Part shown: positions 53,135 to 62,549 of the stretch, piece by piece
Layout: each line of letters opens with the position of its first letter
Position numbering within the stretch: position 1 is the first letter of the stretch
From: CALMFG01 sp963666035
GTDB taxonomy: Bacteria; Bacillota; Clostridia; Christensenellales; CALMFG01
Length of the DNA stretch: 64,000 nucleotides
Reading direction: 5' to 3'
NCBI GenBank assembly: GCA_963666035.2
Contig: CAXXJI010000006.1
Location: 1 to 64,000, forward strand
Notes under the pieces: generated by a model
What the model was told of the DNA's origin: nothing
Database searches by the model: none
What the model saw: the letters and a program-made list of their open reading frames with translations, nothing else
Program-made: the position numbers and the translations under genes

Positions 53135-54742
53135 CTATTTTTTTAAACTCACGAACAGGCTGTCTCGATACTGGTTTGGTGTCAGGCCAGTATTTTTTTT
53201 AAACAGCTTATAAAAATACTTTTCATCCTGAAATCCGGTTTCATAGGCGACCTGATAGTTCTTCTTGCTGATGTCCTTCAGCAATTTCTTCGATTGTTCA
53301 AGCCGATAGTCGTTGAGATAATTGATGAAGTTCTCTTTTGTTTCCTGCTTAAATAGAACGCTTAAATATGCAGGCGTGATAAATAGCTCGCTGGCCGCAG
53401 TTTGCAGATTGATGTTTTCCCGATAGTGTACATGGATATAATCGATGGCCGCTTTGATGAGATGATTCACCTGTGTATGATCGCTGATAGCAGAGATGAT
53501 ATCTTTGAGGGTGGATATAAGGGCTTCTTTGAGCGTGGCGAGTGTCTTCGCGGCGTTGATTTCGTCGAACTTTTGATAGATCAACGCGTTAATTTCGGCA
53601 AAATCGATATTCCGATCGGCACAGTATTTAAAAATATTACTGAGAAGTGTGATACCGATTTTTTTCGTGAACATGCAGTCGCCGGAAAGACCACCTTCAA
53701 AAGTCTGGAAAAAATCATCAATATAAGCACGAGCCAGCGATTTGTCTCCTGCTTCGATTAAAGAAAGGATTTTTTGTTCCTGCTTAAACGGATAGAAATG
53801 TTGGTAATGGTCCTTTAACATACTTGGCTCAAAAACTGTAACCGCTTCAAGGCCGAGGAAAACGCCGCTTTCAAGTGCGGTCAGCGCCTGGTGAAAGGAA
53901 ACCGAAGCCAATAGCGGGGAAGCAACCGTTTGTCCGATGCCTGCAGAAAAATCAAAAGTATACTGGTCGCAAAGGGATGAATAAAGTGTTTGCATCAGTG
54001 AAAGCAGGTCATTGCTCTCTTCACCGCTGGCAATCAGTACAAAACTATCCCGATAATAGATGACCTCACAGTGGGATAAAGCACGGATATGCTGGCGAAT
54101 CTGCGCCAGAACGCTGAGCACCAGATGGTCGAATTCTTCAAGGGTGTTGGTTTCATAGATACTGTCAATATCCAAAAAGCGAATCACCGCGGAACAGCAG
54201 GTTTCGCGGGTCAGATGGATATCGTATTGAGCGGCGTCCTCAAAAAAAGCATCGGGTTTGCGCAAGGAATCTTCCAGCAGGCTGACCAGAAGGTTTTCTT
54301 TCAGCGATGTTTTTTGAGCTTGGAACAGTGAATGATAGTCATTGACCATGGTCTGCTTTACTTTATCTTCATTGGCCAGATTTTTGGCACGCAGGACAGC
54401 CTGCAGAATCTCTTCGACCGAGCAGGGCTTGAGCAGATAGTTGTTGGCTTTCAGTTGGATGGCTTTGCAGGCGTATTCAAAATTATCGTGCCCGCTGAGG
54501 ATAATCATCTGAATATGAAGTCCCGCGGCGTTGATTTCCTCTATCAGGTTTAGTCCGTTAAGATAGGGCATCTGGATATCAATGATGGCGATATCCGGAG
54601 AAAGGCGCGTTAATAGCTCTAAACCGTCGCGACCGTTGTAGGCAACCCCGCAGACTTGGATATCGTATTTTTCCCAGTCGATAAAGTCTTTGATTCCGCG
54701 GACCTGTTCAAATTCATCATCAATGATGGCGAGTCTATACAT
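53135..54742 (-). CDS. YesN-type response regulator with AraC DNA-binding domain
   Basis: This 535-residue protein has an N-terminal receiver domain (AIIDDE acidic pair, phosphoacceptor Asp55 in IIDIQMPY, and a lysine in NNYLLKPCS). A long middle region follows, then a C-terminal AraC domain near residues 430-530 (NLQTAASELFITPAYLSVLFK, YQVAYETGFQDEKYFYKLFKK). Such regulators activate sugar-uptake operons after phosphorylation. The start overlaps the sensor kinase stop by eight bases. The likely targets are the repeated sites at 56676 and 58329. Confidence 0.9.
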   Translation of the reverse strand: MYRLAIIDDEFEQVRGIKDFIDWEKYDIQVCGVAYNGRDGLELLTRLSPDIAIIDIQMPYLNGLNLIEEINAAGLHIQMIILSGHDNFEYACKAIQLKANNYLLKPCSVEEILQAVLRAKNLANEDKVKQTMVNDYHSLFQAQKTSLKENLLVSLLEDSLRKPDAFFEDAAQYDIHLTRETCCSAVIRFLDIDSIYETNTLEEFDHLVLSVLAQIRQHIRALSHCEVIYYRDSFVLIASGEESNDLLSLMQTLYSSLCDQYTFDFSAGIGQTVASPLLASVSFHQALTALESGVFLGLEAVTVFEPSMLKDHYQHFYPFKQEQKILSLIEAGDKSLARAYIDDFFQTFEGGLSGDCMFTKKIGITLLSNIFKYCADRNIDFAEINALIYQKFDEINAAKTLATLKEALISTLKDIISAISDHTQVNHLIKAAIDYIHVHYRENINLQTAASELFITPAYLSVLFKQETKENFINYLNDYRLEQSKKLLKDISKKNYQVAYETGFQDEKYFYKLFKKNTGLTPNQYRDSLFVSLKK

Positions 54743-56576
54743 CAGGCAATTCTCCTTTGATGGTCAGTACCGGGGACAAGGGCAGGACGATGTGCACAGT
54801 TGTTCCTTGCCCGATCTCGCTTGTCATGTCCAATCGGTATTCATCACTGTAATAGAGGGACAAACGGTTGATGACATTTTTAATGCCGTAGCCGCTTTTT
54901 TCCGAAGACTGAGCGGAAGATTCGGACGGATTAGTGATACTTTTCAGCACCGATTCAGGCATGCCGGGACCGTCGTCCGCGATGACAAAGTGTAGTTTAT
55001 TTTCAGCTTCATACCCGCGGATGGTGATGGTCGTTTGCTTGGCTTCCACCTCCAGGCCGTGAACGATGGCGTTTTCCACAAAGGGCTGTAAAATGAGTTT
55101 GGGGATCATATAATCCATGATGGCGGGGTCGAAGTCAAGAATATACTTCAGCTTGTCCCGATATCTTTTTCCTTGAAGCAAAATGTAATGATCGATGAAT
55201 TCCTTTTCTTTGGTGACATGCAAAAACTCATGTCCGACGTTTAATGCCAGCCTGAAAATTTTGCTTAACGCGTGAATCATGTCTCTGACTTCGTCGGTAT
55301 CGCCCGCCACGGCTTTCCAATAGATGGTATCCAATGTGTTATAGAGAAAATGCGGATTGATCTGAGCCTGAAGCGCTTTGAGTTCAGCGATCTTTTCCTC
55401 CAATCCCAGAACATATACTTCGTGGATAAGGCCGTGAATGCGGGAAATCATCTGGTCATATTCCGCACCCAGGAGCCCTATTTCGTCCCGGTACTTAAAG
55501 CCGACATATTCTTCAAAATTTCCGTTTTTAACTCGGCTCATGGACTCCAAAAGGTTTTTGATCGGTTTTGTGAGCAGAGAAGAAGTATATGTGGTAAAGT
55601 AAAAACCGAGGAATAAAGCAAACAGAGAAGTGACCAGCGCAAACAGAGGCACAAAACCTGCATTGGTGGTGAAACTGTCCAAAGGTACAACATTGAGCAC
55701 TTTCCAATCTGCGCTTTTGAGGGAAGCGAAGGTGATGAGATATTTTTGGCCGTTGTAGCGGTAAATCTCTGAACTCTCGGTTTGCGCCAAAACGGATGCA
55801 GGGATTTTGGCTAGAAGCGCGTTGATCGCTGTAAGATCCTCAGGCTGGGGGTCGATGAAAAACGGCGTATTGGTTTCGTCTAAAAACATCATCGTGCTGC
55901 CTCGGGTGGTCAATGTGCCCTCATACAGCGGCTTGATTGCCGACAGATTCATAGAGAGCATGATATAGCCTTTGGTGGAATAATCGTTCAGTTTTAAAAC
56001 GGTCCGATACATGGATATCTTAGCGTTTTTATTGTCGAGTATATAGGTGGTGTCCGATTTTGGTATATATGCCCAAAGCGACGCGCCCTTTGCAGCCAGA
56101 GCGCGCTGATAAGCATCCGTTTTTTTTAAGGTATGAAATGTAGGGATATTATTGCTCTTATCGGTGGCGGCGTAGTAGGTATAACCATTGTTGGCATACA
56201 GACTGATAAAACTCATATAGCTTTTTGAAACCAAAAGGTTATTCAACATATATTCCACATAGCTTTCGTCAGCGAGATTCTGTTCCAGCTCCGAGGGCGT
56301 GTAGCAGATGGTTCGCTGAACGATATTGTCTGAACAGATGAAAGAGGAAAGCTCTTCTGCGTCGTTTTGAATATAATCGATGCTGTTGCTGATTTGGTTG
56401 ACATCTCGAAGATTGATAACCGCCAGTTCGTTGGCGATGGTGTGGCGGTAGAGAGAAAACGAAGCGGAGCCGATGACCAGCGCCACAAAAAGAATGATAA
56501 ATGAATTAATCATGATCATTTTATAGCGGATACTGATATTCATATAGCTGTTTTTTATTCGTTGCAAAAAGCGCAT
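54735..56576 (-). CDS. YesM-type sensor histidine kinase
   Basis: This 613-residue protein has a membrane helix at about residues 18-40 (MIMINSFIILFVALVIG), an outer sensor of about 260 residues, a second helix (LFALVTSLFALFLGFYF), a HAMP-like linker, the His-kinase motif QINPHFLYNTLDTIYW with the phosphorylated histidine, and an ATPase domain (FVENAIVH, ADDGPGMPE). It senses an extracellular sugar, or the loaded binding protein, and phosphorylates the regulator at 53135. It is divergent from the binding-protein gene at 56770. Confidence 0.9.
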   Translation of the reverse strand: MRFLQRIKNSYMNISIRYKMIMINSFIILFVALVIGSASFSLYRHTIANELAVINLRDVNQISNSIDYIQNDAEELSSFICSDNIVQRTICYTPSELEQNLADESYVEYMLNNLLVSKSYMSFISLYANNGYTYYAATDKSNNIPTFHTLKKTDAYQRALAAKGASLWAYIPKSDTTYILDNKNAKISMYRTVLKLNDYSTKGYIMLSMNLSAIKPLYEGTLTTRGSTMMFLDETNTPFFIDPQPEDLTAINALLAKIPASVLAQTESSEIYRYNGQKYLITFASLKSADWKVLNVVPLDSFTTNAGFVPLFALVTSLFALFLGFYFTTYTSSLLTKPIKNLLESMSRVKNGNFEEYVGFKYRDEIGLLGAEYDQMISRIHGLIHEVYVLGLEEKIAELKALQAQINPHFLYNTLDTIYWKAVAGDTDEVRDMIHALSKIFRLALNVGHEFLHVTKEKEFIDHYILLQGKRYRDKLKYILDFDPAIMDYMIPKLILQPFVENAIVHGLEVEAKQTTITIRGYEAENKLHFVIADDGPGMPESVLKSITNPSESSAQSSEKSGYGIKNVINRLSLYYSDEYRLDMTSEIGQGTTVHIVLPLSPVLTIKGELPDV

Positions 56577-56675
56577 ACTTTTTAGCTTCTATCCTAAAAC
56601 AATCTTGCTTGATATGGCCTTATTATACACGATTAGTGCAAAATCGTCTTTAAATAGCACAATATAAAAAAGATT

Positions 56676-56734
56676 GTGCACCATTTCGTTAAATTGTCTA
56701 CTTACTTGAAGAAGGACGGGCGATAGAGTATAGG
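56676..56734 (+). promoter_or_regulatory. Activator-type promoter A before the binding-protein gene
   Basis: A 35-base element at 56676-56710 (core GTCTACTTACTT) leads into a weak -35 TTGAAG (56706-56711), a 17-bp spacer and -10 TATAGG (56729-56734). The same arrangement occurs at 58329-58387, with 30 of 35 bases identical. An inverted repeat GCACAAT (56657-56663) and ATTGTGC (56673-56679) overlaps its upstream edge. A weak -35 covered by a regulator site is typical of AraC-family activation. Confidence 0.65.
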
Positions 56735-56769
56735 AAGTAACATTATCAAAAACTATAGGAGGTTTTTTC

Positions 56770-58125
56770 ATGAAATCAATCAACAAATTGTTGGTCCTGA
56801 CATTTGTGGTCGTTATGCTGTTCAGCCTGACCGCATGTACAGGGGGAACAACTGCAGCTGACGTTCCTGCGCAAGGAGAAGAACAGGCGCAAGAATCTTC
56901 GGATGCAGCAGCAGCACCGGTTACGATTAAATTCTTTTCAAACTTGCCGGATCGTGCTTCGGGCATGGGCCAATTGGAACAGACTTTGATTGACAATTAC
57001 AGTGCTGAGAATACCAATGTGACTATCGAAGTGGAAGCATTGCAGGATGAACCATACAAACAGAAATTCCAGTCCTATGTTGCGGGCAACGAACTGCCGG
57101 ATATCTTTATGGTATGGGGACAACCGTCCTTCTTCCAAGCTGTGATGGAAGGTGGTTATGCTGCTGAGCTGAACCCTGACGATTACGCTGACTATGGTTT
57201 CTTCGCAGGTTCCACCGCAGATTTCAGCTATGACGGCAAATTATATGGATTGCCGAGAAATCAGGATATGCTTTCTATTCTTTATTACAACAAAGCGCTG
57301 TTTGATGAGTATGGCGTAAAGGTTCCTGAAACTTACGATGAACTGATGACTGCTATTGAAGTGTTTAACGACAACGATATCGCTCCGATTGCAACCAACG
57401 GTAAAGATAAATGGATACTTAACGAAATGTTCCAGGATATCTTGGTTAAAGTCAGCGGCGATCAGGACACCATCTACAATGCGGTAGATCAAAAGGTAAC
57501 ATTCTCAACCGACCCGGATATCAGAAAAGCGGCGGAACTCTTCAAGGCGCTGGTTGACGCCGGCATGTATCAGCAGTCTTACCTGTCTGCGGATTATGGC
57601 GCTGCGATGAACCTCTTCCTGCAGGAAAAAGCGGCAATGTTCTATATGGGCGCTTGGGAAGTCGGCATGGCGAGCAACATGGAAAACTCAGATCATTTCA
57701 GAGAAAACGTCAGTGTAATGCCTTTCCCGGTTATTGGTGATGGAAAAGGCAAAGCAACCGATCTTCTGGCTTGGAACGGCGGCGGATTTGCCGTATCGGC
57801 CAGCTCGGAAGTGAAAGATGAAGCGATTAAACTGTTAAACTACATGATGCTGCCGGAAAATTGGGCAAAAATCGGCTGGGAAACCGGAAATGTGGTGCCA
57901 GGACAGGATTATTCCTCCTTCTTGACTGGCAACGAAAACCCGTTGCAGCTCAAAATCACCGAATACTTGCAGGGCGCGACATCCATGAGCGGAACGCCTT
58001 GGAACGACTATGCACCTGGTGAATGGAAAACGAACTGCGAACAGATTGTTCAGGAATATGCAGCAGGTATCATTGATATCGATGCATTCTTAGCGGCGCT
58101 GGATGAGGCGGCTGTGGCTGAATAA
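56770..58125 (+). CDS. Family-1 extracellular sugar-binding lipoprotein
   Basis: This 451-residue protein has lipobox LFSLTACTGG and a type-2 solute-binding fold of the MalE/CUT1 group: IKFFSNLPDRASGMGQLEQ, FQSYVAGNELPDIFMVWGQ, YGLPRNQDMLSILYYNK, and AAMFYMGAWEVG. It binds an oligosaccharide or glycoside for the permeases at 58498 and 59385; no dedicated ATPase gene is present, so a shared MsmK-type ATPase encoded elsewhere is likely. AGGAGG precedes ATG. Confidence 0.9.
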   Translation: MKSINKLLVLTFVVVMLFSLTACTGGTTAADVPAQGEEQAQESSDAAAAPVTIKFFSNLPDRASGMGQLEQTLIDNYSAENTNVTIEVEALQDEPYKQKFQSYVAGNELPDIFMVWGQPSFFQAVMEGGYAAELNPDDYADYGFFAGSTADFSYDGKLYGLPRNQDMLSILYYNKALFDEYGVKVPETYDELMTAIEVFNDNDIAPIATNGKDKWILNEMFQDILVKVSGDQDTIYNAVDQKVTFSTDPDIRKAAELFKALVDAGMYQQSYLSADYGAAMNLFLQEKAAMFYMGAWEVGMASNMENSDHFRENVSVMPFPVIGDGKGKATDLLAWNGGGFAVSASSEVKDEAIKLLNYMMLPENWAKIGWETGNVVPGQDYSSFLTGNENPLQLKITEYLQGATSMSGTPWNDYAPGEWKTNCEQIVQEYAAGIIDIDAFLAALDEAAVAE

Positions 58126-58159
58126 CGCACACAGATTTTTAAAGCACATAAGGGATGGG

Positions 58160-58190
58160 AAAAGCAGAGAATTCAGGTTCTCTGCTTTTT
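58160..58190 (+). terminator. Terminator between binding-protein and permease genes
   Basis: A perfect 12-bp stem pairs AAAAGCAGAGAA (58160-58171) with TTCTCTGCTTTT (58178-58189), then T. It separates the binding-protein gene from a second activator-type promoter, allowing independent levels. Confidence 0.8.
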
Positions 58191-58328
58191 CATTTTATTT
58201 TTCCGCTGAATTATTCGCTCATGTATCAGCAAAAAAAGGTTTATGAAACCGAGACAAACGACGGCAAAAAGCGGTCTATTTTTTGCACGGATCCACGTGT
58301 TTTTTGATAAAAAAAGGAGTGATAGATA

Positions 58329-58387
58329 GTACACCATTTTATTAAATCGTCTACTTACTTTAAAGCCTGCGTACGGTAGTGTATACA
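58329..58387 (+). promoter_or_regulatory. Activator-type promoter B before the permease operon
   Basis: A second copy of the 35-base element (58329-58363) leads into -35 TTTAAA (58359-58364), a 17-bp spacer and -10 TATACA (58382-58387). Transcription would start near 58394, which would leave the upstream TTG start at 58399 without its ribosome site and favours ATG 58498. The rest of the 58126-58497 gap contains the terminator and leader only. Confidence 0.6.
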
Positions 58388-58497
58388 TAGGAGAAACGTT
58401 GCTATATCAGGGGCGTTTAAATCCGATTCAAAAGAGAATCTGGGGATGGGATAAGCCCCGTTTATTTTTTAATAATGTACGTAAGGCGGTTTTAGGC

Positions 58498-59388
58498 ATG
58501 GATAATGTAAAAAGAAACAAATGGGTGATATTTCTGCTGGTGTTTCCCGGTTTTCTCGTTTTTTTCTTTGCGGTACTCTACCCGATCTTTAAGAGCGTGT
58601 ACTACGGCATGACGGATTGGAAGGGAATCGGCGAATTCACCTTTGTCGGTATGGATAATTTTATCAAAGTCTTGACAGATGATAAGGTTTTCCGCCAGTC
58701 TCTTCTGCACGCGGGTATCTTGGCACTGATGACAGTGGGTCTTCAGCATCCGTTGGCTATGTTTTTTGCCATTGCGGTGGATAAAATCGGGAAGCGATGG
58801 GAAGCGTTCTTTCGGGCGGTTTTCTTTATCCCGTGTGTGATATCCATCGTCGTGATTGCACGCATGTGGGTAGGGCTTTTCAATGCAGAATACGGACTGA
58901 TCAATCAGCTTTTGGATGTCCTGCATCTGGGGGTGTTGAAGCAGGATTGGCTGGGCAATCCGAATGTGGCACTGTATTCTATCATATTCGTCATCATGTG
59001 GGTTGGATTCGGTTATGCATTTTTGATCTATTACTCCGGTATTAAAGGCATACCGGTGGAACTTTATGAGGCGGGTGTGATTGACGGCGCGGGCGGATGG
59101 CAGAGGTTCTGGCATATCACTTTACCGCTTCTCAAACCTGTACTGCTGGTAAACATTACGCTGGCTATTGTTTCATCACTCAAGCAGATGGAAATAATCT
59201 ATCTGATGACCAACGGCGGGCCGGGGTCTACCACACAATTTGTGGCTAATTATCTCTATGTTCAGGCGTTTAACGCCAAGAAATATGGATATGCCAATGC
59301 CATATCGGTGGTATTCGTGGTGGTCTGTCTGGTGGTAACCATTCTGCTGCAACGCGTATTTCGGACAAAAGAAGGAAGTGAGTCATGA
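58498..59388 (+). CDS. MalF-type sugar ABC permease
   Basis: ATG 58498, with AAGGCGG eight bases upstream, is chosen; TTG 58399 after AGGAG is the alternative and would add 33 residues. From ATG the 296 residues open with VKRNKWVIFLLVFPGFLVFFF, the normal length before helix one. The coupling loop ELYEAGVIDGAGGWQRFWHITLP is typical of CUT1 permeases. Six hydrophobic segments are visible. It pairs with the MalG-type permease that overlaps its end. Confidence 0.85.
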   Translation: MDNVKRNKWVIFLLVFPGFLVFFFAVLYPIFKSVYYGMTDWKGIGEFTFVGMDNFIKVLTDDKVFRQSLLHAGILALMTVGLQHPLAMFFAIAVDKIGKRWEAFFRAVFFIPCVISIVVIARMWVGLFNAEYGLINQLLDVLHLGVLKQDWLGNPNVALYSIIFVIMWVGFGYAFLIYYSGIKGIPVELYEAGVIDGAGGWQRFWHITLPLLKPVLLVNITLAIVSSLKQMEIIYLMTNGGPGSTTQFVANYLYVQAFNAKKYGYANAISVVFVVVCLVVTILLQRVFRTKEGSES

Positions 59389-60263
59389 TGAAGACTAAAA
59401 ATATACAACGAGCATCTAAATCGTCGAGCAACAGGGAAAAGTGCAGCTTATCAAGAATAGTCTTTATCATACTCTGCGTGGTTGTGGCGATCGGAGCCAT
59501 CTTCCCGCTGATTTGGCTGATGGATTTTTCTTTGGTCAAGAGCAACGAACTGTTTAGCGGAAAACTGCTGGTTTGGCCGTCACAGCCCGAATGGAACAAT
59601 TACTATCTGGCGTTGACGGACGGCAAGGTACCGCCCTATCTTTTGAATAGTATTTTAATCACGACGGTATGTGTTGGGCTGATTGTGGTGCTGTCGGTCA
59701 TGATGTCCTATGCATTTATCCGGATGCGCTGGAAGATGAGCAAATGGGTATTAAACATCGTCCTGCTTGGCATCATGGTGCCGATCCACGCGACTTTACT
59801 GCCGAACTTTCTGACGTTCCATTCACTCGGCATCACCGACACGCCGCTGGCGTTGATTATCCCATATGTGGCTTTCGGATTGCCGCAGGCGACTTTTCTG
59901 ATGACGGGGTTTATGGCATCAATACCGGTGGAGGTTGAGGAGTCCGCGCTGATCGATGGATGCGGCATCTTCAGGATTCTGTTCCGTATCGTTTTTCCGC
60001 TGATGCGTCCGGCCATTGTGACGGTGGTGGTGACGTCTTATATCAGTATATGGAATGAGTTTATCATGGCGGCAACCTATCTTAGCAGTGATACGTTCAG
60101 GACACTGCCCTTCTCGGTCTATAATTTTGCCGGGATGTATCGGTCCAATTATGCGGCGCAGTTCGCCGTGATGGTGCTGGCGGCACTGCCTTCTTTGCTG
60201 GTTTATCTGGTACTGAATAAGCATATCACCAAGGGTATAGTTGCCGGAGCGGTCAAAGGTTAA
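59385..60263 (+). CDS. MalG-type sugar ABC permease
   Basis: This 292-residue CUT1 permease has about six membrane helices beginning at SRIVFIILCVVVAIGAIFPLIW. The coupling loop reads EVEESALIDGCGIFRILFRIVFP. AAGGA precedes ATG 59385, which overlaps the stop region of the previous gene. It forms the pore with the MalF-type partner for the ligand of the lipoprotein at 56770. Confidence 0.9.
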   Translation: MMKTKNIQRASKSSSNREKCSLSRIVFIILCVVVAIGAIFPLIWLMDFSLVKSNELFSGKLLVWPSQPEWNNYYLALTDGKVPPYLLNSILITTVCVGLIVVLSVMMSYAFIRMRWKMSKWVLNIVLLGIMVPIHATLLPNFLTFHSLGITDTPLALIIPYVAFGLPQATFLMTGFMASIPVEVEESALIDGCGIFRILFRIVFPLMRPAIVTVVVTSYISIWNEFIMAATYLSSDTFRTLPFSVYNFAGMYRSNYAAQFAVMVLAALPSLLVYLVLNKHITKGIVAGAVKG

Positions 60264-60278
60264 AAAAAGGAGCGATTT

Positions 60279-62513
60279 ATGATTGATGAAAGATATCTGG
60301 ACACCGCGCTTTTGGTTGAAGAACGGACTGAAATTCTACTGGCCCAGATGACGATAGAGGAAAAAATCGGTCAGATGACGCAGATCACATGCAGCATCAC
60401 GGACGAAATCTATGAAGGCAAAGAAGTTTCATTTAAGTACTATATGATGCCGGAGCCGGATATCCGGATGTGGGCGAAAGACAGGGGAGCCGGATCGTTC
60501 CTTCATATATTGGGGGATGAAGCGGAAAAGATACAAAAGATGGCGCTGGAATCGCGTCTGGGCATTCCCGTATTGTTTGGCATCGATGCGGTTCATGGAC
60601 ATGGTCTGCATAACGGCGCAACCGTTTTCCCTTCACAGCTCGGCATGGCCTGCAGCTGGAACCGTGAATTGATAGAGAAAGCGGGCCGGGTGACGGCACG
60701 AGAAGTGGCCGCGGACGGGCTTCACTGGTCATTTGCGCCAGTGCTGTGTATTGGGCGCGATCTAAGGTGGGGGCGCATCGATGAGACATTCGGCGAAGAT
60801 CCATATTTGATTGGTGAGTTAGGTGCGGCGATCGTCAAAGGGATGCAGGGGGATGATATCACAGACCCTGAAAGCATTCTGGCCTGCGCCAAGCATTATG
60901 TCGCATATGGGGAATCGACCGGCGGAAGAGATTCGTATGACAGTCCGGTCAGCGACCGGACATTGAAAGCGGTGTTTTTGCCGCCATTTAAAAAAGCGGT
61001 ACAGGCGGGCTGCCAGACCATCATGGCCGGATATCAATCCATTGACGGAACACCGGTTTCCGCGAACAAGCGCGTGCTGAAGGGAATCCTTCGGGATGAA
61101 CTGGATTTCCAAGGATTTGTTGTGACGGATTGGAACAATACCGGAAGTCTCATCAACAATCAGCATGTAGCGGCCAATATCGATGAAGCGGGCCGAACAG
61201 CGGTGAGCGCGGGTAATGATATGATTATGAATACGCCGGAATTTTTTGAATCGGCGGTTAAGCAGGTAAAATCGGGCAAGATTCCGATGGATGAGATTGA
61301 TGAAGCGGTGCGCAGTATTTTAAGTGTCAAGATTCGCATGGGCCTTTTTGAAAGAGCGAAAGATACGCGTGCGGAGGTAGTGACGGACATTTTTGCGTGT
61401 CCGGCACATATGGACACCAACCTTCAGCTGACCCGTGAATCGATTGTGCTTTTGGAGAATCGAGGAAACACACTGCCGATTGGTGCATCTGTCAGGCGCA
61501 TTGCAGTCATCGGGCCGAATGCGGATGATATTCGGGCACAATACGGGGACTGGACATTTTTTTCCCATCCTTTCCCGGACGATCATGTGGCGGCAGAACG
61601 GCCTTACGAAACCATGCTTGAAGGGATTCGCGATGCGGCAACGCGGCATGGTGCGGACGTGGTCTATCACCGCGGATGCGATATCATGAATCGCGCAGAT
61701 GAGCAGATTGAAGCAGCGGTTCAAGCGGCATCGCAGGCCGATATGATCATCGCCGTTGTGGGGGACTGTCTCCGGCAAAACGGGGAGTTTAAGGATCGGG
61801 CGGATTTATCTCTTTCCGGGGCGCAGCAGGATTTATTACAGTCGCTTAAAGCGCTGGGCAAGCCTTTGGTGGTTGTGCTGGTGAACGGAAAACCGCTGAC
61901 GATTCCATGGATAGCCGAAAACGCGGATGCGGTGATTGAAACCTTTAATTCAGGCATGATGGGCGGGAAAGCTGTGGGTGAGATTCTGTTTGGGGAAACA
62001 AACCCCAGCGGGAAACTGCCGATATCCTTCCCGCATCATGTGGGTCAGCTGCCCGTCTACTACAACCAGCTGCCCGGCTGGCACGGGGGTAAATATATGG
62101 ATATGCCGATAGACCCGCTCTATACGTTTGGTTACGGGCTGTCCTATTCGACGTTCCGATACAGTGACCTGCAGCTCTCCGAAAAGAATCTGAAAGCGAC
62201 GGATGTACTCGGCGTCAGTGTAACGGTCGAAAACATGAGTGACAGGGATGGATATGAAATCGTCCAGCTATATTTTGGTGATTTGGTCAGTTCGGTGGTT
62301 CGTCCGGTGAAACAGCTGGCGGGCTTCGAAAAAGTATGGGTACGCGCTCGCGAAACAAAGATCGTTTCTTTCAGCCTGCCCGTGTCGGAGTTTGCGTATC
62401 CTGACAGCGCGGGAGAATCGCGCGTAGAATCTGGCACATTTACGATATCGGTCGGGCCGGATGCCAGGGATAGCGCTTTGCTGACCGAAGCGTTTATTGT
62501 GATTAGTGAATAA
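60279..62513 (+). CDS. Glycoside hydrolase family 3 beta-glycosidase
   Basis: This 744-residue cytoplasmic GH3 enzyme has the N-terminal barrel (GIDAVHGHGLHNGATVFPS, FAPVLCIGRDLRWGR, ACAKHYVAYGE). The nucleophile is Asp284 in FVVTDWNNTG. The second alpha/beta domain (VVGDCLRQNGEFKDRADLSL) and the C-terminal fibronectin-like domain (YTFGYGLSYSTFRYSDLQL) are present. No signal peptide means it cleaves imported beta-glucosides or xylosides. It follows the permeases by 15 bases and completes the uptake-and-cleavage unit. Confidence 0.9.
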   Translation: MIDERYLDTALLVEERTEILLAQMTIEEKIGQMTQITCSITDEIYEGKEVSFKYYMMPEPDIRMWAKDRGAGSFLHILGDEAEKIQKMALESRLGIPVLFGIDAVHGHGLHNGATVFPSQLGMACSWNRELIEKAGRVTAREVAADGLHWSFAPVLCIGRDLRWGRIDETFGEDPYLIGELGAAIVKGMQGDDITDPESILACAKHYVAYGESTGGRDSYDSPVSDRTLKAVFLPPFKKAVQAGCQTIMAGYQSIDGTPVSANKRVLKGILRDELDFQGFVVTDWNNTGSLINNQHVAANIDEAGRTAVSAGNDMIMNTPEFFESAVKQVKSGKIPMDEIDEAVRSILSVKIRMGLFERAKDTRAEVVTDIFACPAHMDTNLQLTRESIVLLENRGNTLPIGASVRRIAVIGPNADDIRAQYGDWTFFSHPFPDDHVAAERPYETMLEGIRDAATRHGADVVYHRGCDIMNRADEQIEAAVQAASQADMIIAVVGDCLRQNGEFKDRADLSLSGAQQDLLQSLKALGKPLVVVLVNGKPLTIPWIAENADAVIETFNSGMMGGKAVGEILFGETNPSGKLPISFPHHVGQLPVYYNQLPGWHGGKYMDMPIDPLYTFGYGLSYSTFRYSDLQLSEKNLKATDVLGVSVTVENMSDRDGYEIVQLYFGDLVSSVVRPVKQLAGFEKVWVRARETKIVSFSLPVSEFAYPDSAGESRVESGTFTISVGPDARDSALLTEAFIVISE

Positions 62514-62549
62514 TTATCGATTATGATTTTAAATATGGAGGTTATATAT

